From: Paracoccaceae bacterium
GTDB lineage: Bacteria; Pseudomonadota; Alphaproteobacteria; Rhodobacterales; Rhodobacteraceae
NCBI GenBank assembly: GCA_016744015.1
Contig: JADGFD010000011.1
Coordinates: 28,121 to 92,120, forward strand
Length of the DNA stretch: 64,000 bases
Direction: 5' to 3'
A program made the position numbers and the translations under genes. Positions 1 through 8,246 of this stretch are shown one piece after another (positions within the stretch are counted from its first letter, which is position 1; every line of letters begins with the position of its first letter). Under the pieces are notes generated by a model. The model was not told the DNA's origin. It did no database searches and worked only from the letters and a program-made list of their open reading frames with translations.

Positions 1-292
1 CACCCGAACAAAGGTGCCATCGATCATCACTACATCGCCATTATGGGCATCCACCACCGCGTCCATAATCCAGCCCCAGATACCAGCATGGCCCATCGGT
101 TAAAACGGTTATAAACCGTGGTATAGGGGCCATAGCGTTCGGGCAAATCCCGCCAAGGGCAGCCCGTCCTTCGAGCATAAAAATGCCGTTTATGACCCGC
201 CTGTCGTCCACCCGGTTTACCCCGCCGCTCTTGTGCGGCAGTACACATTTGATGAACGGCCACTCCAGTGCGCTCATATCAAAACGCGACAT
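1..292 (-). pseudogene. IS5-type transposase, N-terminal remnant (runs off window)
   Basis: Read on the minus strand, the start MSRFDMSALEW and the segments RRVINGIF, GCPWRDLPERYGPY and NRFNRW match the N-terminal half of IS5-family (IS427-like) transposases. They lie in different frames: the reading shifts after RRVINGIF and again after NRFNRW, where another frame continues with DAVVDAHNGDVVMID, which carries the first catalytic Asp. The copy is therefore broken and inactive. It leaves the window at base 1. A C-terminal piece of a similar transposase lies at 2885-3259, but the order of the two pieces is wrong for one simply interrupted element. Confidence 0.8.
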
Positions 293-330
293 TTGCCACC
301 CAAACAGATTTTGTCCCAAGTGAAACACAA

Positions 331-673
331 GCCTCTGTTTAAGTGAAGCTATTTATGGGTTCGATACCTAGTTTCTTTTTAGTCACGTAGTTGTGTTTGT
401 TAATAGATGATTCCCTGTGTTCAGCTATGGGAGCCCTGTATGAAATCACCCTGCCACTTCTCAAAACTAAAACTCCAAATATTCCATGAATACCTTGCCA
501 AACATCTGCCAAATGATTTTGTCGCCAAAATCGCTAAGCGGTGTTACGGTTGCTGCCGTTCGACTCGCCCGTTAAGTTCAAAATACAAATTCAATAATAA
601 TTTTCCTGTATGTCGAAAAATACGATTTCCATACGTCCTTGGGATATGAACAACAAACTTGAAAGGAATTACT
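331..673. other. Intergenic, no supported gene
   Basis: AT-rich stretch between the IS5 remnant and the MAPEG gene. Short open frames exist (for example 407-649, +), but none has a ribosome-binding site, a family signature or a plausible composition. The last part contains the ribosome-binding site AAAGGA at 662-667 of the next gene. The promoter of the downstream three-gene set probably lies here, but I cannot fix its boxes. Confidence 0.5.
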
Positions 674-1066
674 ATGCTATTTGTAAACACGCCAATCTAT
701 GCGCTTGTCGTTGCGCTGATCTGGCTCCTTCTTTGGATTCGTGTCACGACGCTGCGGTCTTCGATGGGGCAATCTATTGGAGATGGCGGTGATCAAACGC
801 TATTGCTGCGTATCCGCCAACATGGAAATTGTGCCGATTGGTCAGCTTTCATCTTGATCCTGATGATCCTAGCCGAAGGAATGGGCGCGCCTGCCTTGTT
901 CCTACATGTCTCTGGCGCATTACTTGTGATCGGGCGGATTGCGCACCCCTTTGGCCTAAAAATCGACAACGCAGCCCATCCGCTACGCTATGTCGGCAAT
1001 GGCACTAATATTCTCGCAGCACTTAATGCCATGGTCTGCCTTGGCGTCAATATCCTTGGCCTTTGA
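674..1066 (+). CDS. MAPEG family membrane protein
   Basis: 130-residue integral membrane protein. Four hydrophobic segments and the pattern RIRQHGNCADWSAF followed by ILAEGMGAP are typical of bacterial MAPEG proteins (membrane-associated proteins in eicosanoid and glutathione metabolism), which are about this length. The start ATG at 674 has AAAGGA seven bases upstream; an in-frame TTG at 659 lacks such a site. The substrate of bacterial members is usually unknown; glutathione-dependent detoxification is the family theme. It is followed 30 bases later by a DGPF protein and an ECF sigma factor in the same direction, so it may be co-transcribed with them. Confidence 0.8.
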   Translation: MLFVNTPIYALVVALIWLLLWIRVTTLRSSMGQSIGDGGDQTLLLRIRQHGNCADWSAFILILMILAEGMGAPALFLHVSGALLVIGRIAHPFGLKIDNAAHPLRYVGNGTNILAALNAMVCLGVNILGL

Positions 1067-1096
1067 ACCCGGCAAAAACATGAAAGAACCTATCCA

Positions 1097-1456
1097 ATGA
1101 AATACATGCTTTTAATCTACAATAATCCCGCTCAGGAACCGAGCTATGGCACACCCGAATTCGACGCGATGATGTCAGGGTTCTTTGCTGCCAATGAAAA
1201 GATGAAGGCCGATGGCGTGTTGTGCGATGGCGAAGGACTGCAAGGGATCGAGACAGCAACCTCGCTGCGCGTCAAATCTGGTAAGGTGGAGACGATGGAT
1301 GGTCCATTCGCCGAAACCCGCGAGCATCTTGGGGGGTATTATGTCATTGACGTGCCCGATTTGGATGCGGCGCTCAAATATGCGGCCCTGATTCCATCGG
1401 CAAAATTTGGCACCATCGAAGTACGTCCTTTGATGGACTATAATCCGGCAGGGTAA
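1097..1456 (+). CDS. YCII-related DGPF-domain protein
   Basis: 119-residue cytosolic protein of the YCII-like/DGPF family. It begins with the typical MKYMLLIYN strand and has the family DGPF signature at residues 68-71, followed by ETREHLGGYYVID. DGPF proteins are the hallmark genomic partners of ECF42-type sigma factors and are thought to be their targets or accessory proteins; the biochemical role is not established. The stop is two bases before the sigma factor start, so the two are almost certainly one transcript. Confidence 0.88.
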   Translation: MKYMLLIYNNPAQEPSYGTPEFDAMMSGFFAANEKMKADGVLCDGEGLQGIETATSLRVKSGKVETMDGPFAETREHLGGYYVIDVPDLDAALKYAALIPSAKFGTIEVRPLMDYNPAG

Positions 1457-1458
1457 AC

Positions 1459-2703
1459 ATGAAGAATGCCGCCCCCAAAGCCATCGCTGTGAGCCATGTC
1501 ATTGATGATGTGATGCGCGGCGATCGGGGGCGGTTGTTGGCTGGGCTGATCTCACGCTTGCGCGATTTTCAATTGGCGGAGGACGCGCTGCAAGAAGCTT
1601 CAATTTCGGCCCTCAAGCATTGGGGGCGCGCCGGTGTTCCCCATGACCCTGTTGCCTGGCTGATGAAGGTGGGCCTGAACAAGGGTATCGACATCATTCG
1701 GGTGCGACAGCGAGAAGCGCGGAAATCGGATGATCTTGCAGCGGTTTCTCTGAGCCATCGTGAAAACGATACCCCCGACACGATCCCAGACGAGCGGTTG
1801 CGCCTCATTTTCACCTGCTGCCATCCGGCGCTAGAGGAGAAATCCCGCGTTGCTTTGACACTGCGCACGGTGTGTAATCTGACGACCCGCAAGATCGCAG
1901 CGGCCTTTCTCGATAGCGAAAAAACAATGGGGCAACGCCTTTCGCGGGCGAAAGCAAAGATCAGAGCCAAAGGCATCGGTTTTTTTGTGCCTGAGCCGGA
2001 TCAATGGCCAGATCGGCTCGGTACGGTCCTATCGACCCTCTACCTCATTTTCACGACGGGCTATATTAACGAGGACGTCGGGCCACGCGGCCTCTGCCAA
2101 GAGGGCATTTTTCTTGTGCGGCTTTTGCGCCACCTCCACGCAGGTGAACCCGAGATCGAGGGCGCGCTTGCTCTTATGTTACTGACTGAAGCGAGACGAC
2201 CCGCACGCATTGATGCAGACGGGGCGATGGTGCCTATTGAAGAGCAGGACCAAAAGCTTTGGCGAAGTGACTACATTGCAGAAGCACAGGACCTTCTTGA
2301 AAAGGCCATTAAACAAAGACAACCCGGCCCTTTCCAAATCAAAGCCGCAATTGCAGACTGTCACATAATGCGGCCCAAACCCGATTGGCGGCAAATGTCC
2401 TTGCTCTACCAATCTCTCTGGGCCTTCGAGCCCACACCCGTCATCGCCTTGAACTGGGCAGTGGTCATTTGTGAAGCAGGGCACGCCGAACTTGCTTTGC
2501 GAAAGCTAAATGAGCTGCAAAGAGACCTTCACGATTTTCAGCCTTGGTACGCCGCGCAGGCGCATATCCTTGAGAAACTTGGGCAGCCCCTTGAAGCGCG
2601 CTCCGCCTATGAAGATGCGATCCTACGAGCCCCAAATTGCGCATCTCGAAAATTCTTGACCCGTAAACTGGAAAGTTTGAAGTCAACGCACCTTGGAAGC
2701 TAA
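1459..2703 (+). CDS. ECF sigma factor with C-terminal TPR extension (ECF42 type)
   Basis: 414 residues, about twice a normal ECF sigma factor. Sigma-2 spans about residues 20-85 (QLAEDALQEASISALKHW, then the PVAWLMKVGLNKGID core). Sigma-4 spans about 110-160 (LTLRTVCNLTTRKIAAAF helix-turn-helix). A long C-terminal region of about 250 residues with TPR-like helices follows (SLYQSLWAFEPTPVIALNWAVV). This architecture next to a DGPF gene defines the ECF42 group, which has no classical anti-sigma factor and is thought to be controlled through the TPR extension. The signal is unknown here. The 2-base spacing to the DGPF gene implies co-expression. Confidence 0.9.
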   Translation: MKNAAPKAIAVSHVIDDVMRGDRGRLLAGLISRLRDFQLAEDALQEASISALKHWGRAGVPHDPVAWLMKVGLNKGIDIIRVRQREARKSDDLAAVSLSHRENDTPDTIPDERLRLIFTCCHPALEEKSRVALTLRTVCNLTTRKIAAAFLDSEKTMGQRLSRAKAKIRAKGIGFFVPEPDQWPDRLGTVLSTLYLIFTTGYINEDVGPRGLCQEGIFLVRLLRHLHAGEPEIEGALALMLLTEARRPARIDADGAMVPIEEQDQKLWRSDYIAEAQDLLEKAIKQRQPGPFQIKAAIADCHIMRPKPDWRQMSLLYQSLWAFEPTPVIALNWAVVICEAGHAELALRKLNELQRDLHDFQPWYAAQAHILEKLGQPLEARSAYEDAILRAPNCASRKFLTRKLESLKSTHLGS

Positions 2704-2884
2704 ATCCATCCGCTGTGTCGGTTTGCGTCACGACACCTTGCGCCTGCAGCGCAGGACTGCAAACCACCCTTTTGTTTGGGACGTCCACTTAACTCTACAA
2801 AGTACACTACTGCGCTTAGCTGCCGTTGGTGGGCTGGTAATCCCCCGAAAAATGGTTGTGTTGAAGACTATGGCCAGTGGATAT

Positions 2885-3259
2885 TCACCTTGCTGCGATG
2901 AGGGCGGGGACAAGGTTCCAGTTGGCAGCGTAGCTGTTGTCGGTTTTATCGTAACGCGTTGCGATGCCACGAAATTCCTTGATCCTAGTGAAGTCGTTTT
3001 CAACCAAATGCCACCCACAATAGGCCCCCTCATCGTATTCCCGCTGCACAACCCGGTTTGATTTGGGTGGGATAACGGCGGTTGCGCCCCGATTGTCCAA
3101 CGCCTCCAGCAGCCAGTTTGCGTCAAACGCTTTGTCCGCCAGCAAAGCGGCGAATGACACGCCCTTGATCAGCGGTGCCACGCCCTTCATATCGTGCTCC
3201 TGTCCCGGCAGGAGCAGGAAACGCACAAGGTTGCCAAGCGCGTCCACCAGCGCCACGCT
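2885..3259 (-). pseudogene. IS5-type transposase, C-terminal remnant
   Basis: Minus-strand frame beginning VALVDALGNLVRFLLLPGQ and ending in EFRGIATRYDKTDNSYAANWNL, the characteristic C-terminal half of IS5-family (IS427-like) transposases, with the KEFRGIATRYDK segment around the last catalytic Glu. Similarity stops exactly where the left 38-bp end of the Tn3-type relic begins (3260), so the N-terminal half has been lost at that junction. No matching N-terminal half lies on the other side of the Tn3 relic. Inactive. Confidence 0.82.
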
Positions 3260-3297
3260 GGCGTCATCGCAAGGTTTGTTCGCTGAGTAACGCTAAG
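3260..3297 (+). repeat. Left terminal inverted repeat of Tn3-type relic
   Basis: 38 bp identical, in inverse orientation, to 4950-4987; identity actually extends two bases further inward. The outer GGCGTCATC and inner ACGCTAAG resemble the Tn3-family pattern GGGGTC...ACGCTAAG. Confidence 0.85.
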
Positions 3298-3333
3298 GAG
3301 GAATATTTAGAGAACTTGGTTGATTTTTCACCT

Positions 3334-3527
3334 TTACCCCCATTTTCTCGCGTAGCTGATGGGCAGTGGGCACTCCTTTGAGCGTTCAGCGGCCCCAGAA
3401 TCCCAGACATAATCGCTATGGGTCCATCCCAAGGGTGAGACATGCTTTAGCAGGCTTGGGTCCGGCAGTTTAGCCGCTCGCCGCAAATGGTCGGCCGCTT
3501 TGTTCAAGTACATTGTGTTCCACTGAT
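3334..3527 (-). pseudogene. Tn3 transposase (tnpA), C-terminal tail only
   Basis: A minus-strand frame reads QWNTMYLNKAADHLRRA followed by LLKHVSPLGWTHSDYVW. This is the end of Tn3-family transposases (WNTxYL...LSPLGWxHI...GDYxW), with a few residues apparently deleted between WTH and SDYVW. It ends 36 bases inside the left terminal repeat, the normal place for the tnpA stop. The N-terminal side is cut off by the IS6-type element at 3528, and the remainder is not found on the other side. Confidence 0.72.
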
Positions 3528-4298
3528 ATTGCCAAGTTGTTTATCGTGGTTTTCGATTTGTCTACCGGCCGCGTTCAGGTTGCCATTTCAGGGGTGTAGT
3601 CTTTCCACAGGCTGAAAGCGTTGTTGCGGGCATGGCGATATGCAGTTGCAGTGCGTTGATAGCGGCGTGGGCGGAGGATCAGGTTCATTTGGCCGTGCGC
3701 AGATAGAAATCTCTGCGCCTGCCGGTGTGGCTTGAACCGGCCAGATATCTTCTCTCGTTTGCGGGTCGGCCTGTGTGACACTTCGATGCATTATTCAGAC
3801 CTTTGTGGGCGCGATCGCTGACAGGTCTAATGTAGCTGCGTAACTTATCAGTGATGACAACCCTCGGCTGGCCAAACTGAGCGATCAACCGCTGAAAGAA
3901 CCGCTTTGCCGCCTTTGCATTTTGCTGCGTCTGGACGAGCACGTCGCCGTTTGCGTCGATGGCCCGCCACAACCAATGCTTCTTGCCACGGATCGTGATG
4001 ACGACTTTGCCCAAATGCCACTTATCGTTTGGTCCTGGACGGTCCCGGCGGATGCACTGAGTGAAATGCCGGCCAAAGCGATTGACCCACAGACGGATTG
4101 CCTCTCAACTGACAATGACACCTCGCTCCGCCAGCAGGCCCTCAACCTCTGCCGTATCCAGGGCGAAGCGATGGTAGACCCAAACCGCATAGGCGATGAT
4201 CTCTCGGGGAGAGCGAAAGCCTTTTAAACCCGGAAAACCGGTCGGTATACTCATAAGTAGCCTATAAAGCCTTCACGCAGCACCAACAACTTGGCAAT
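3528..4298 (-). mobile_element. IS6-family insertion sequence (degenerate)
   Basis: 771-bp element with perfect 14-bp inverted ends (ATTGCCAAGTTGTT at 3528-3541 and its complement at 4285-4298). Length and gene content fit IS6-family elements. No 8-bp target duplication is visible (CCACTGAT left, GCCCCCTT right). A shorter relic with nearly the same ends lies at 9479-9927. Confidence 0.85.
3575..4254 (-). pseudogene. IS6-family transposase, inactivated
   Basis: Starts MSIPTGFPGLKGFRSPREI, continues through EAIRLWVNRFG and VVITIRGKKHWLWRAID, QRLIAQFGQPRVVITDK, and ends in SHRPTRKREK...FSLWKDYTPEMAT, the full order of an IS6-family DDE transposase. It is broken by an in-frame stop before EAIRLW and by shifts around the AHKGLNNA segment. 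The first catalytic Asp is also replaced: the usual WHMDEVVI reads WHLGKVVI. Confidence 0.85.
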
Positions 4299-4333
4299 GC
4301 CCCCTTTTGGGGGCCGCTCAATGACCGTCCCTA

Positions 4334-4923
4334 ATGCGAACGGTAAAAAAGACAAACCAAATGACCGGAACCGGCGCTATCCTCGGCTCTGCCTGCGTCT
4401 CGACATCCGAGCAAAATACATCGACTCAAACCGAACGCCTGAAATCGGCCGGAGTCATATGTGTTTTTGAGGATGCCATCTCGGGCAAAAAGTTTGAACG
4501 CCCTGAGATAGCAAGCTTGATAGACTTTGCATGCCAGGGGGATTGCCTCTGCGTCATCCGCCTTGATCGCCTTGGCCAGTCCCTAAAGAAATTGCTAGAA
4601 ACGGTTGAGGATCTGAAATCACGCGGCATCAACTTGATCAGCCTTGAGGAAAAGCTCGATACATCAAGCGCTGCGGTCGAACTGGTGTTCCATGTCTTTG
4701 GAGCCATCGCCCATTTCGAGCGACGTTTGATTTCCGAACGCACCCGCGATGGCATCGCCGCCGCCCGAAAACGCGGCAAAAAACCGAGGCGGCCAAGGCT
4801 GGACACTGAAACCGCTCGGCATTACAGAAACTTTTCAAAGCAGGAATGACCTCTGGAATGGTGGCAAAACAGCTTGGTATAGGCAGATCAACTGCTTACA
4901 GGCTAATAAAGGCTTCAGGTTAA
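4334..4923 (+). pseudogene. Tn3-type serine resolvase (tnpR), frameshifted
   Basis: Serine recombinase of the resolvase/invertase group. The N-terminal catalytic domain is readable (VSTSEQNTSTQTERL, FEDAISGKKFERPE, IRLDRLGQSLKKLLETV, GAIAHFERRLISERTRDG). The usual YARVST active-site strand reads SACVST, so the Arg next to the nucleophilic Ser is lost. A one-base shift near 4805-4815 moves the C-terminal helix-turn-helix (MVAKQLGIGRSTAYRLIKASG) into another frame, where it ends at 4923. Both changes suggest loss of function. It sits between the IS6 insertion and the right transposon end. Confidence 0.85.
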
Positions 4924-4949
4924 TCAGTCATATCCACTGAATGTTCTTC

Positions 4950-4987
4950 CTTAGCGTTACTCAGCGAACAAACCTTGCGATGACGCC
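4950..4987 (-). repeat. Right terminal inverted repeat of Tn3-type relic
   Basis: 38-bp exact inverse copy of 3260-3297. It ends 13 bases before the stop codon of the iron ABC ATPase gene, so the relic abuts the end of that operon. Confidence 0.85.
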
Positions 4988-5000
4988 TAATAAGTTCCTT

Positions 5001-5768
5001 TTACAAGCTTGCGGCAACGGTCAGGAGGCCGCTTTGGGTTTTTTGGATGTCAATGTTGACACCGTAGGTTTCCGCTAGCTCGGGTGAGGAAAGGACATCC
5101 TCTGGCTTGCCTGAAAGAAGGATGCGGCCTTCGCGCATGAGCACCACATGGTCTGCAAAGCGCGCTGCGAGGTTCAAATCATGCAGCGCGACAATTGCAA
5201 CAACACCCCGCGCGTGGGTTTCTTCGCGCACAATGGTCATAATTTCGAGCTGGTGGCGCAGGTCAAGCGCCGAGGTTGGCTCATCCAGCAAAAACAGCGC
5301 CGGATTGCGCACAATAGCTTGCGCGATGGACACGATCTGCTGTTGTCCGCCCGATAGGTCTCCAACATAAAATTCGGAAAGATGGCTGATTTTCAGCTTT
5401 TCCAAAATGCTGGCCACCGCGCCGACATCATTGTCAGACACCCGTTTGCCGCCCAGATTTTTGCGGGCTAAAAGCACCACGTCAAACACCGTTAGCGCGG
5501 CGTTGCTGGAAAACAGCTGTGGCATATAGCACACATTCCGGTTCCATTCACTGCGCTTGGCGTCGGCTTTATCTGCGCCACTAACACTGATTTTCGCGCC
5601 GTTGGTTTTAAGCAGCCCCGCCACGCATTTGAAAAACGTAGACTTGCCGGTGGCGTTTGGCCCAATTAGCGCCGTTACTTGACCGGGCAAAAACCCGTTT
5701 ACGCTAATATCATGCAAAACCGGCTTATTCGCATAAGAAAAATCGAGATTTTCAATGGCTAATGTCAT
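5001..5768 (-). CDS. Iron/siderophore ABC importer, ATP-binding protein
   Basis: 255-residue ATPase of the FecE/FepC type. Walker A is GPNATGKST (about residues 36-44), followed by a Q-loop (MPQLFSS), the signature LSGGQQQ, Walker B ALFLLDEPTSALD and the H-loop His in VALHDLNLAARFADH. It powers import of ferric siderophore, haem or a cobalamin-like ligand across the inner membrane. Its start overlaps the permease stop by four bases (ATGA), and the order binding protein-permease-ATPase on the minus strand makes a complete FecBCD-type operon. The right end of the Tn3 relic follows directly. Confidence 0.92.
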   Translation of the reverse strand: MTLAIENLDFSYANKPVLHDISVNGFLPGQVTALIGPNATGKSTFFKCVAGLLKTNGAKISVSGADKADAKRSEWNRNVCYMPQLFSSNAALTVFDVVLLARKNLGGKRVSDNDVGAVASILEKLKISHLSEFYVGDLSGGQQQIVSIAQAIVRNPALFLLDEPTSALDLRHQLEIMTIVREETHARGVVAIVALHDLNLAARFADHVVLMREGRILLSGKPEDVLSSPELAETYGVNIDIQKTQSGLLTVAASL

Positions 5769-6832
5769 GACCAGCTCCTGCGGCGCACGGCCAGTATGAG
5801 GCTAAGGAAAAACGGAATGCCGATCAGCGAGGTGATGATCCCGATGGGGTAAATCACCCCCGGTGTGATGGATTTGCTAACGATTGAGGTGAGCGACATA
5901 ATAAGCCCCCCGGCAAACGCCGATAGTGGCAGGAAGTAGCGTTGGTCTTCCCCCACGATCATCCGAGCTATATGCGGGCCAACCAGCCCAACAAACGCAA
6001 CCGTGCCCACAAACGAAACGGCGGTAGCGGCCAGCAGCGATATGCCGATCAACATTTCAATGCGCAGGCGTTTGACATTCACCCCAAGGCTCGCGGCCTT
6101 ATCATCGCCCATGCGCAGCGCGGTCAAAGACCAGTTGCGGTTGATGAAAAACGGTACGATCACCGCCAGCACCATCGAGGCAATGGCGATTTTATCCCAG
6201 CTTGCACGGCTAAGGGACCCCATCATCCAAAACACAATCTGGCCCAGCTGGTTTTCCGAGGCCCCGTATTGCATCATCGCCAGCAACGCGTTGAAGGTAA
6301 ACATCATGGCGATGCCAACCAGCACCATGGTTTCGGCGGTCACGCCGCGCACTTTTGTAAAGGCATAGAGCATCAAGGAGGCGATGATCGACATGGCAAA
6401 CGCGTTGGCCATCACCAGATATTGCCCGGCACCCGGAATGATATTGAACTGCAATACAATCGCCAGCGCCGCGCCAAAGGCGGCTGCAGATGAGATGCCA
6501 AGCGTAAACGGGTCAGCCAGCGGGTTGTTTAAAATGGTCTGCATTTCGGCCCCTGCAAGGCCCAACATGGCACCAACGAGTATGGCCAGAATGGCAATCG
6601 GCAGGCGCAAATCCCAGACAATCACATCGGTGCGCACCCCTTGGCTGCCCGGCTCAATGATCGCTTTCATGGCGTCAACAAAGCTAAGGCTGCTTGGCCC
6701 CCAAGATACATCAACAATCAAGGACGCCAGTAAAACAACAAATCCCATCGTCATCATAACCATACGTTTTTTTGTACGCTGGCGGTATTTTTGTGCGGTT
6801 TCCATCTTTAATTCTGACACGGTATCGGTCAT
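5765..6832 (-). CDS. Iron/siderophore ABC importer, FecCD-type permease
   Basis: 355 residues with about nine or ten membrane segments, a normal length for FecCD/BtuC permeases. Family signatures are visible: LRLPIAILAILVGAMLGLAGAEMQTILNNPLADP near residue 75, and the coupling region SLGVNVKRLR followed by FVGLVGPHIAR. A homodimer is expected, as only one permease gene is present here. A 69-base gap with a strong hairpin separates it from the binding-protein gene upstream, while the ATPase overlaps downstream. Confidence 0.93.
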   Translation of the reverse strand: MTDTVSELKMETAQKYRQRTKKRMVMMTMGFVVLLASLIVDVSWGPSSLSFVDAMKAIIEPGSQGVRTDVIVWDLRLPIAILAILVGAMLGLAGAEMQTILNNPLADPFTLGISSAAAFGAALAIVLQFNIIPGAGQYLVMANAFAMSIIASLMLYAFTKVRGVTAETMVLVGIAMMFTFNALLAMMQYGASENQLGQIVFWMMGSLSRASWDKIAIASMVLAVIVPFFINRNWSLTALRMGDDKAASLGVNVKRLRIEMLIGISLLAATAVSFVGTVAFVGLVGPHIARMIVGEDQRYFLPLSAFAGGLIMSLTSIVSKSITPGVIYPIGIITSLIGIPFFLSLILAVRRRSWS

Positions 6833-6864
6833 CGGTTTTCCAGTTTTAAAAAATGTGAAAAATC

Positions 6865-6889
6865 ACGGCAGGCGCATATGGCCTGCCGT
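6865..6889 (-). terminator. Hairpin between binding-protein and permease genes
   Basis: Perfect 9-bp stem (ACGGCAGGC / GCCTGCCGT) with a 7-base loop, followed on the minus strand by GATTTTT. It lies 13 bases after the binding-protein stop. Such hairpins in ABC operons act as partial terminators or mRNA stabilisers that give more binding protein than permease; that role here is inferred. Confidence 0.7.
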
Positions 6890-6901
6890 AAAAAGGAGCG
6901 T

Positions 6902-8059
6902 TTATTGCATTTGCGCCCAGAAGATGCCGCTGGTGTCGATCGCGAGAAAACGATCATGCATCTCGGTCCAAGTTGCCATCGGGTCAAGGTCTTCGAACGC
7001 CTCAGGGTGGAACCACTTGGCCATGGCCTGTATCGCAATGAAGTGATACGGACTGTTGTAGAACTGGTGGTAAATCGAGAACACCTGACGTTCCTGAACA
7101 GCGGTCAGCGTCTCCCAACCCGGGCGCGCCGCAAGGGCAGCAATGCGGGCATGCACGTCGGCCTCATCAGCCGCATACCCTAGCAAAACGGCCATGGTGT
7201 CAGGCTTGTAGGACAACCAGTTGGCACCTGTGCCAATAACCACGTCTGGGTCTACTTCCAATATCGCCTCAAAGCTGACTTCGCCAGCAAAGCCGGAAAG
7301 AACATGTGAACCCCAGTTGGTGCCGCCTGCGTCAGCTACAAATTGGCCATAGTTATATGGGCCAAAAGATTTACAGCAGCTCGGGCCAGAAATGCCCGCA
7401 GCGCGGTCGATAAACACCAATGGGCGGTCTTCGTCGGTTAAGCCGTCAACCACGTTGGTTACTACCCGCATTTGCTGGATGTAAAAATCCACAAATTCCA
7501 TGGCTTTTTCTTCTTGGGCAAACACCCGACCCAGCATCAACATGCTTGGCACCGTATTTTGCAGCGGGCGCAGGCGGAAATCAATAAAGATCACCGGAAT
7601 ACCAGCGGCTTCCAGTTTCTCGATAATGCCGGCTTCTTCGGCTTGGTGAAGTTTGCCAAGGTTCAGGACCACCAGATCAGCATCAGCGGCAATTGCTGCC
7701 TCGATGCTGAAATCACCGGCAACCGGGCTACCAAAATTCTGGATGGCATCAGCCTGTTCGGGGAACAGCTCATGATATTTTGCAAACGCATCCGGGTCAA
7801 ATTTGATCATGTCGTCTTTCCAGCCGACAATATGCGCAAACGGGTCGTCGCGCTCCAAAATACCGATCGAATACATCATCCGGCCTTCGCCCAAAATCAC
7901 CCGCTCAACCCCGTGTTTCACTTCTACCACGCGGCCAGCCATATCGGTCACGGTGACCATGTCTTGTGCCTGTGCGGCGCCTGTCATCACGGATGCACTC
8001 AGCGCCATTGCAGACGCGCCAACAACTTTTCGCATGTAATTCAGTATGTTATCAAACAA
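6902..8059 (-). CDS. Iron/siderophore ABC importer, periplasmic binding protein
   Basis: FecB/FhuD-type binding protein. I take the TTG at 8057-8059 as start because CTCCT (AGGAG on the coding strand) lies six bases upstream; this gives 385 residues and a signal peptide ending near GAAQAQ. An upstream frame to 8185 has no such site. The chain has the two-lobe pattern: ADLVVLNLGKLHQAEEAGIIEKLEAAGIPVIFIDFR, then DRAAGISGPSCCKSFGPYNYGQFVADAGG, a feature of a subgroup of iron-complex binding proteins. The ligand is unknown. It heads the three-gene importer operon, and an operator-like palindrome lies over its promoter region. Confidence 0.88.
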   Translation of the reverse strand: MFDNILNYMRKVVGASAMALSASVMTGAAQAQDMVTVTDMAGRVVEVKHGVERVILGEGRMMYSIGILERDDPFAHIVGWKDDMIKFDPDAFAKYHELFPEQADAIQNFGSPVAGDFSIEAAIAADADLVVLNLGKLHQAEEAGIIEKLEAAGIPVIFIDFRLRPLQNTVPSMLMLGRVFAQEEKAMEFVDFYIQQMRVVTNVVDGLTDEDRPLVFIDRAAGISGPSCCKSFGPYNYGQFVADAGGTNWGSHVLSGFAGEVSFEAILEVDPDVVIGTGANWLSYKPDTMAVLLGYAADEADVHARIAALAARPGWETLTAVQERQVFSIYHQFYNSPYHFIAIQAMAKWFHPEAFEDLDPMATWTEMHDRFLAIDTSGIFWAQMQ

Positions 8060-8166
8060 GATAGTCTCCTGTCGCAGGGAATCCCTGCGGTTTGTAGTTA
8101 GAACCATTCTCCAAGCGTTGACTGGTTTAATTTGGCTACAAACCGGAGCAGGTGCTTGATAATATA

Positions 8167-8187
8167 ACTTGACTAAACTTGTCAAGT
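8167..8187. promoter_or_regulatory. Operator-like palindrome upstream of iron importer operon
   Basis: ACTTGAC-TAAACTT-GTCAAGT: 7-bp perfect arms around a 7-base centre, about 110 bases upstream of the TTG start. On the minus strand it contains a TTGACA -35-like box with TATTAT 15 bases on. The first ten bases (ACTTGACTAA) recur at 8891-8900 in the promoter of the ArsR-family gene, so one regulator may bind both. An iron-responsive regulator is the alternative. Confidence 0.5.
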
Positions 8188-8246
8188 AATGAGGCTAAGG
8201 ATTTGTTTACGCTTTCAGGTGGCTCAAAAAAATGCCAACAAATTAA

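Larger units (their letters stand above)
3260..4987. mobile_element. Tn3-family transposon relic with nested IS6 element
   Basis: A 1.7-kb unit bounded by perfect 38-bp inverted repeats that start GGCGTCATCG and end ACGCTAAG, the length and inner end expected of Tn3-family ends. Inside, from left to right: the C-terminal tail of a Tn3 transposase (minus strand), an IS6-type element inserted at 3528-4298, and a frameshifted serine resolvase (plus strand). Most of tnpA is missing, so the unit cannot move by itself. The flanking pentamers differ (ACGCT left, TAATA right), so there is no target duplication, which fits later deletion or rearrangement of a flank. Confidence 0.8.

Noticed and set aside
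407..649. 80-residue plus-strand open frame
   Set aside because: No ribosome-binding site, unusual composition and no recognised motif in an AT-rich gap; not supported as a gene.
2885..4987. Composite-transposon reading in which the IS5 pieces at 1-292 and 2885-3259 are the two ends of one element
   Set aside because: Both pieces are on the minus strand but the N-terminal half lies at lower coordinates than the C-terminal half, which is wrong for one interrupted gene; two separate copies are simpler.
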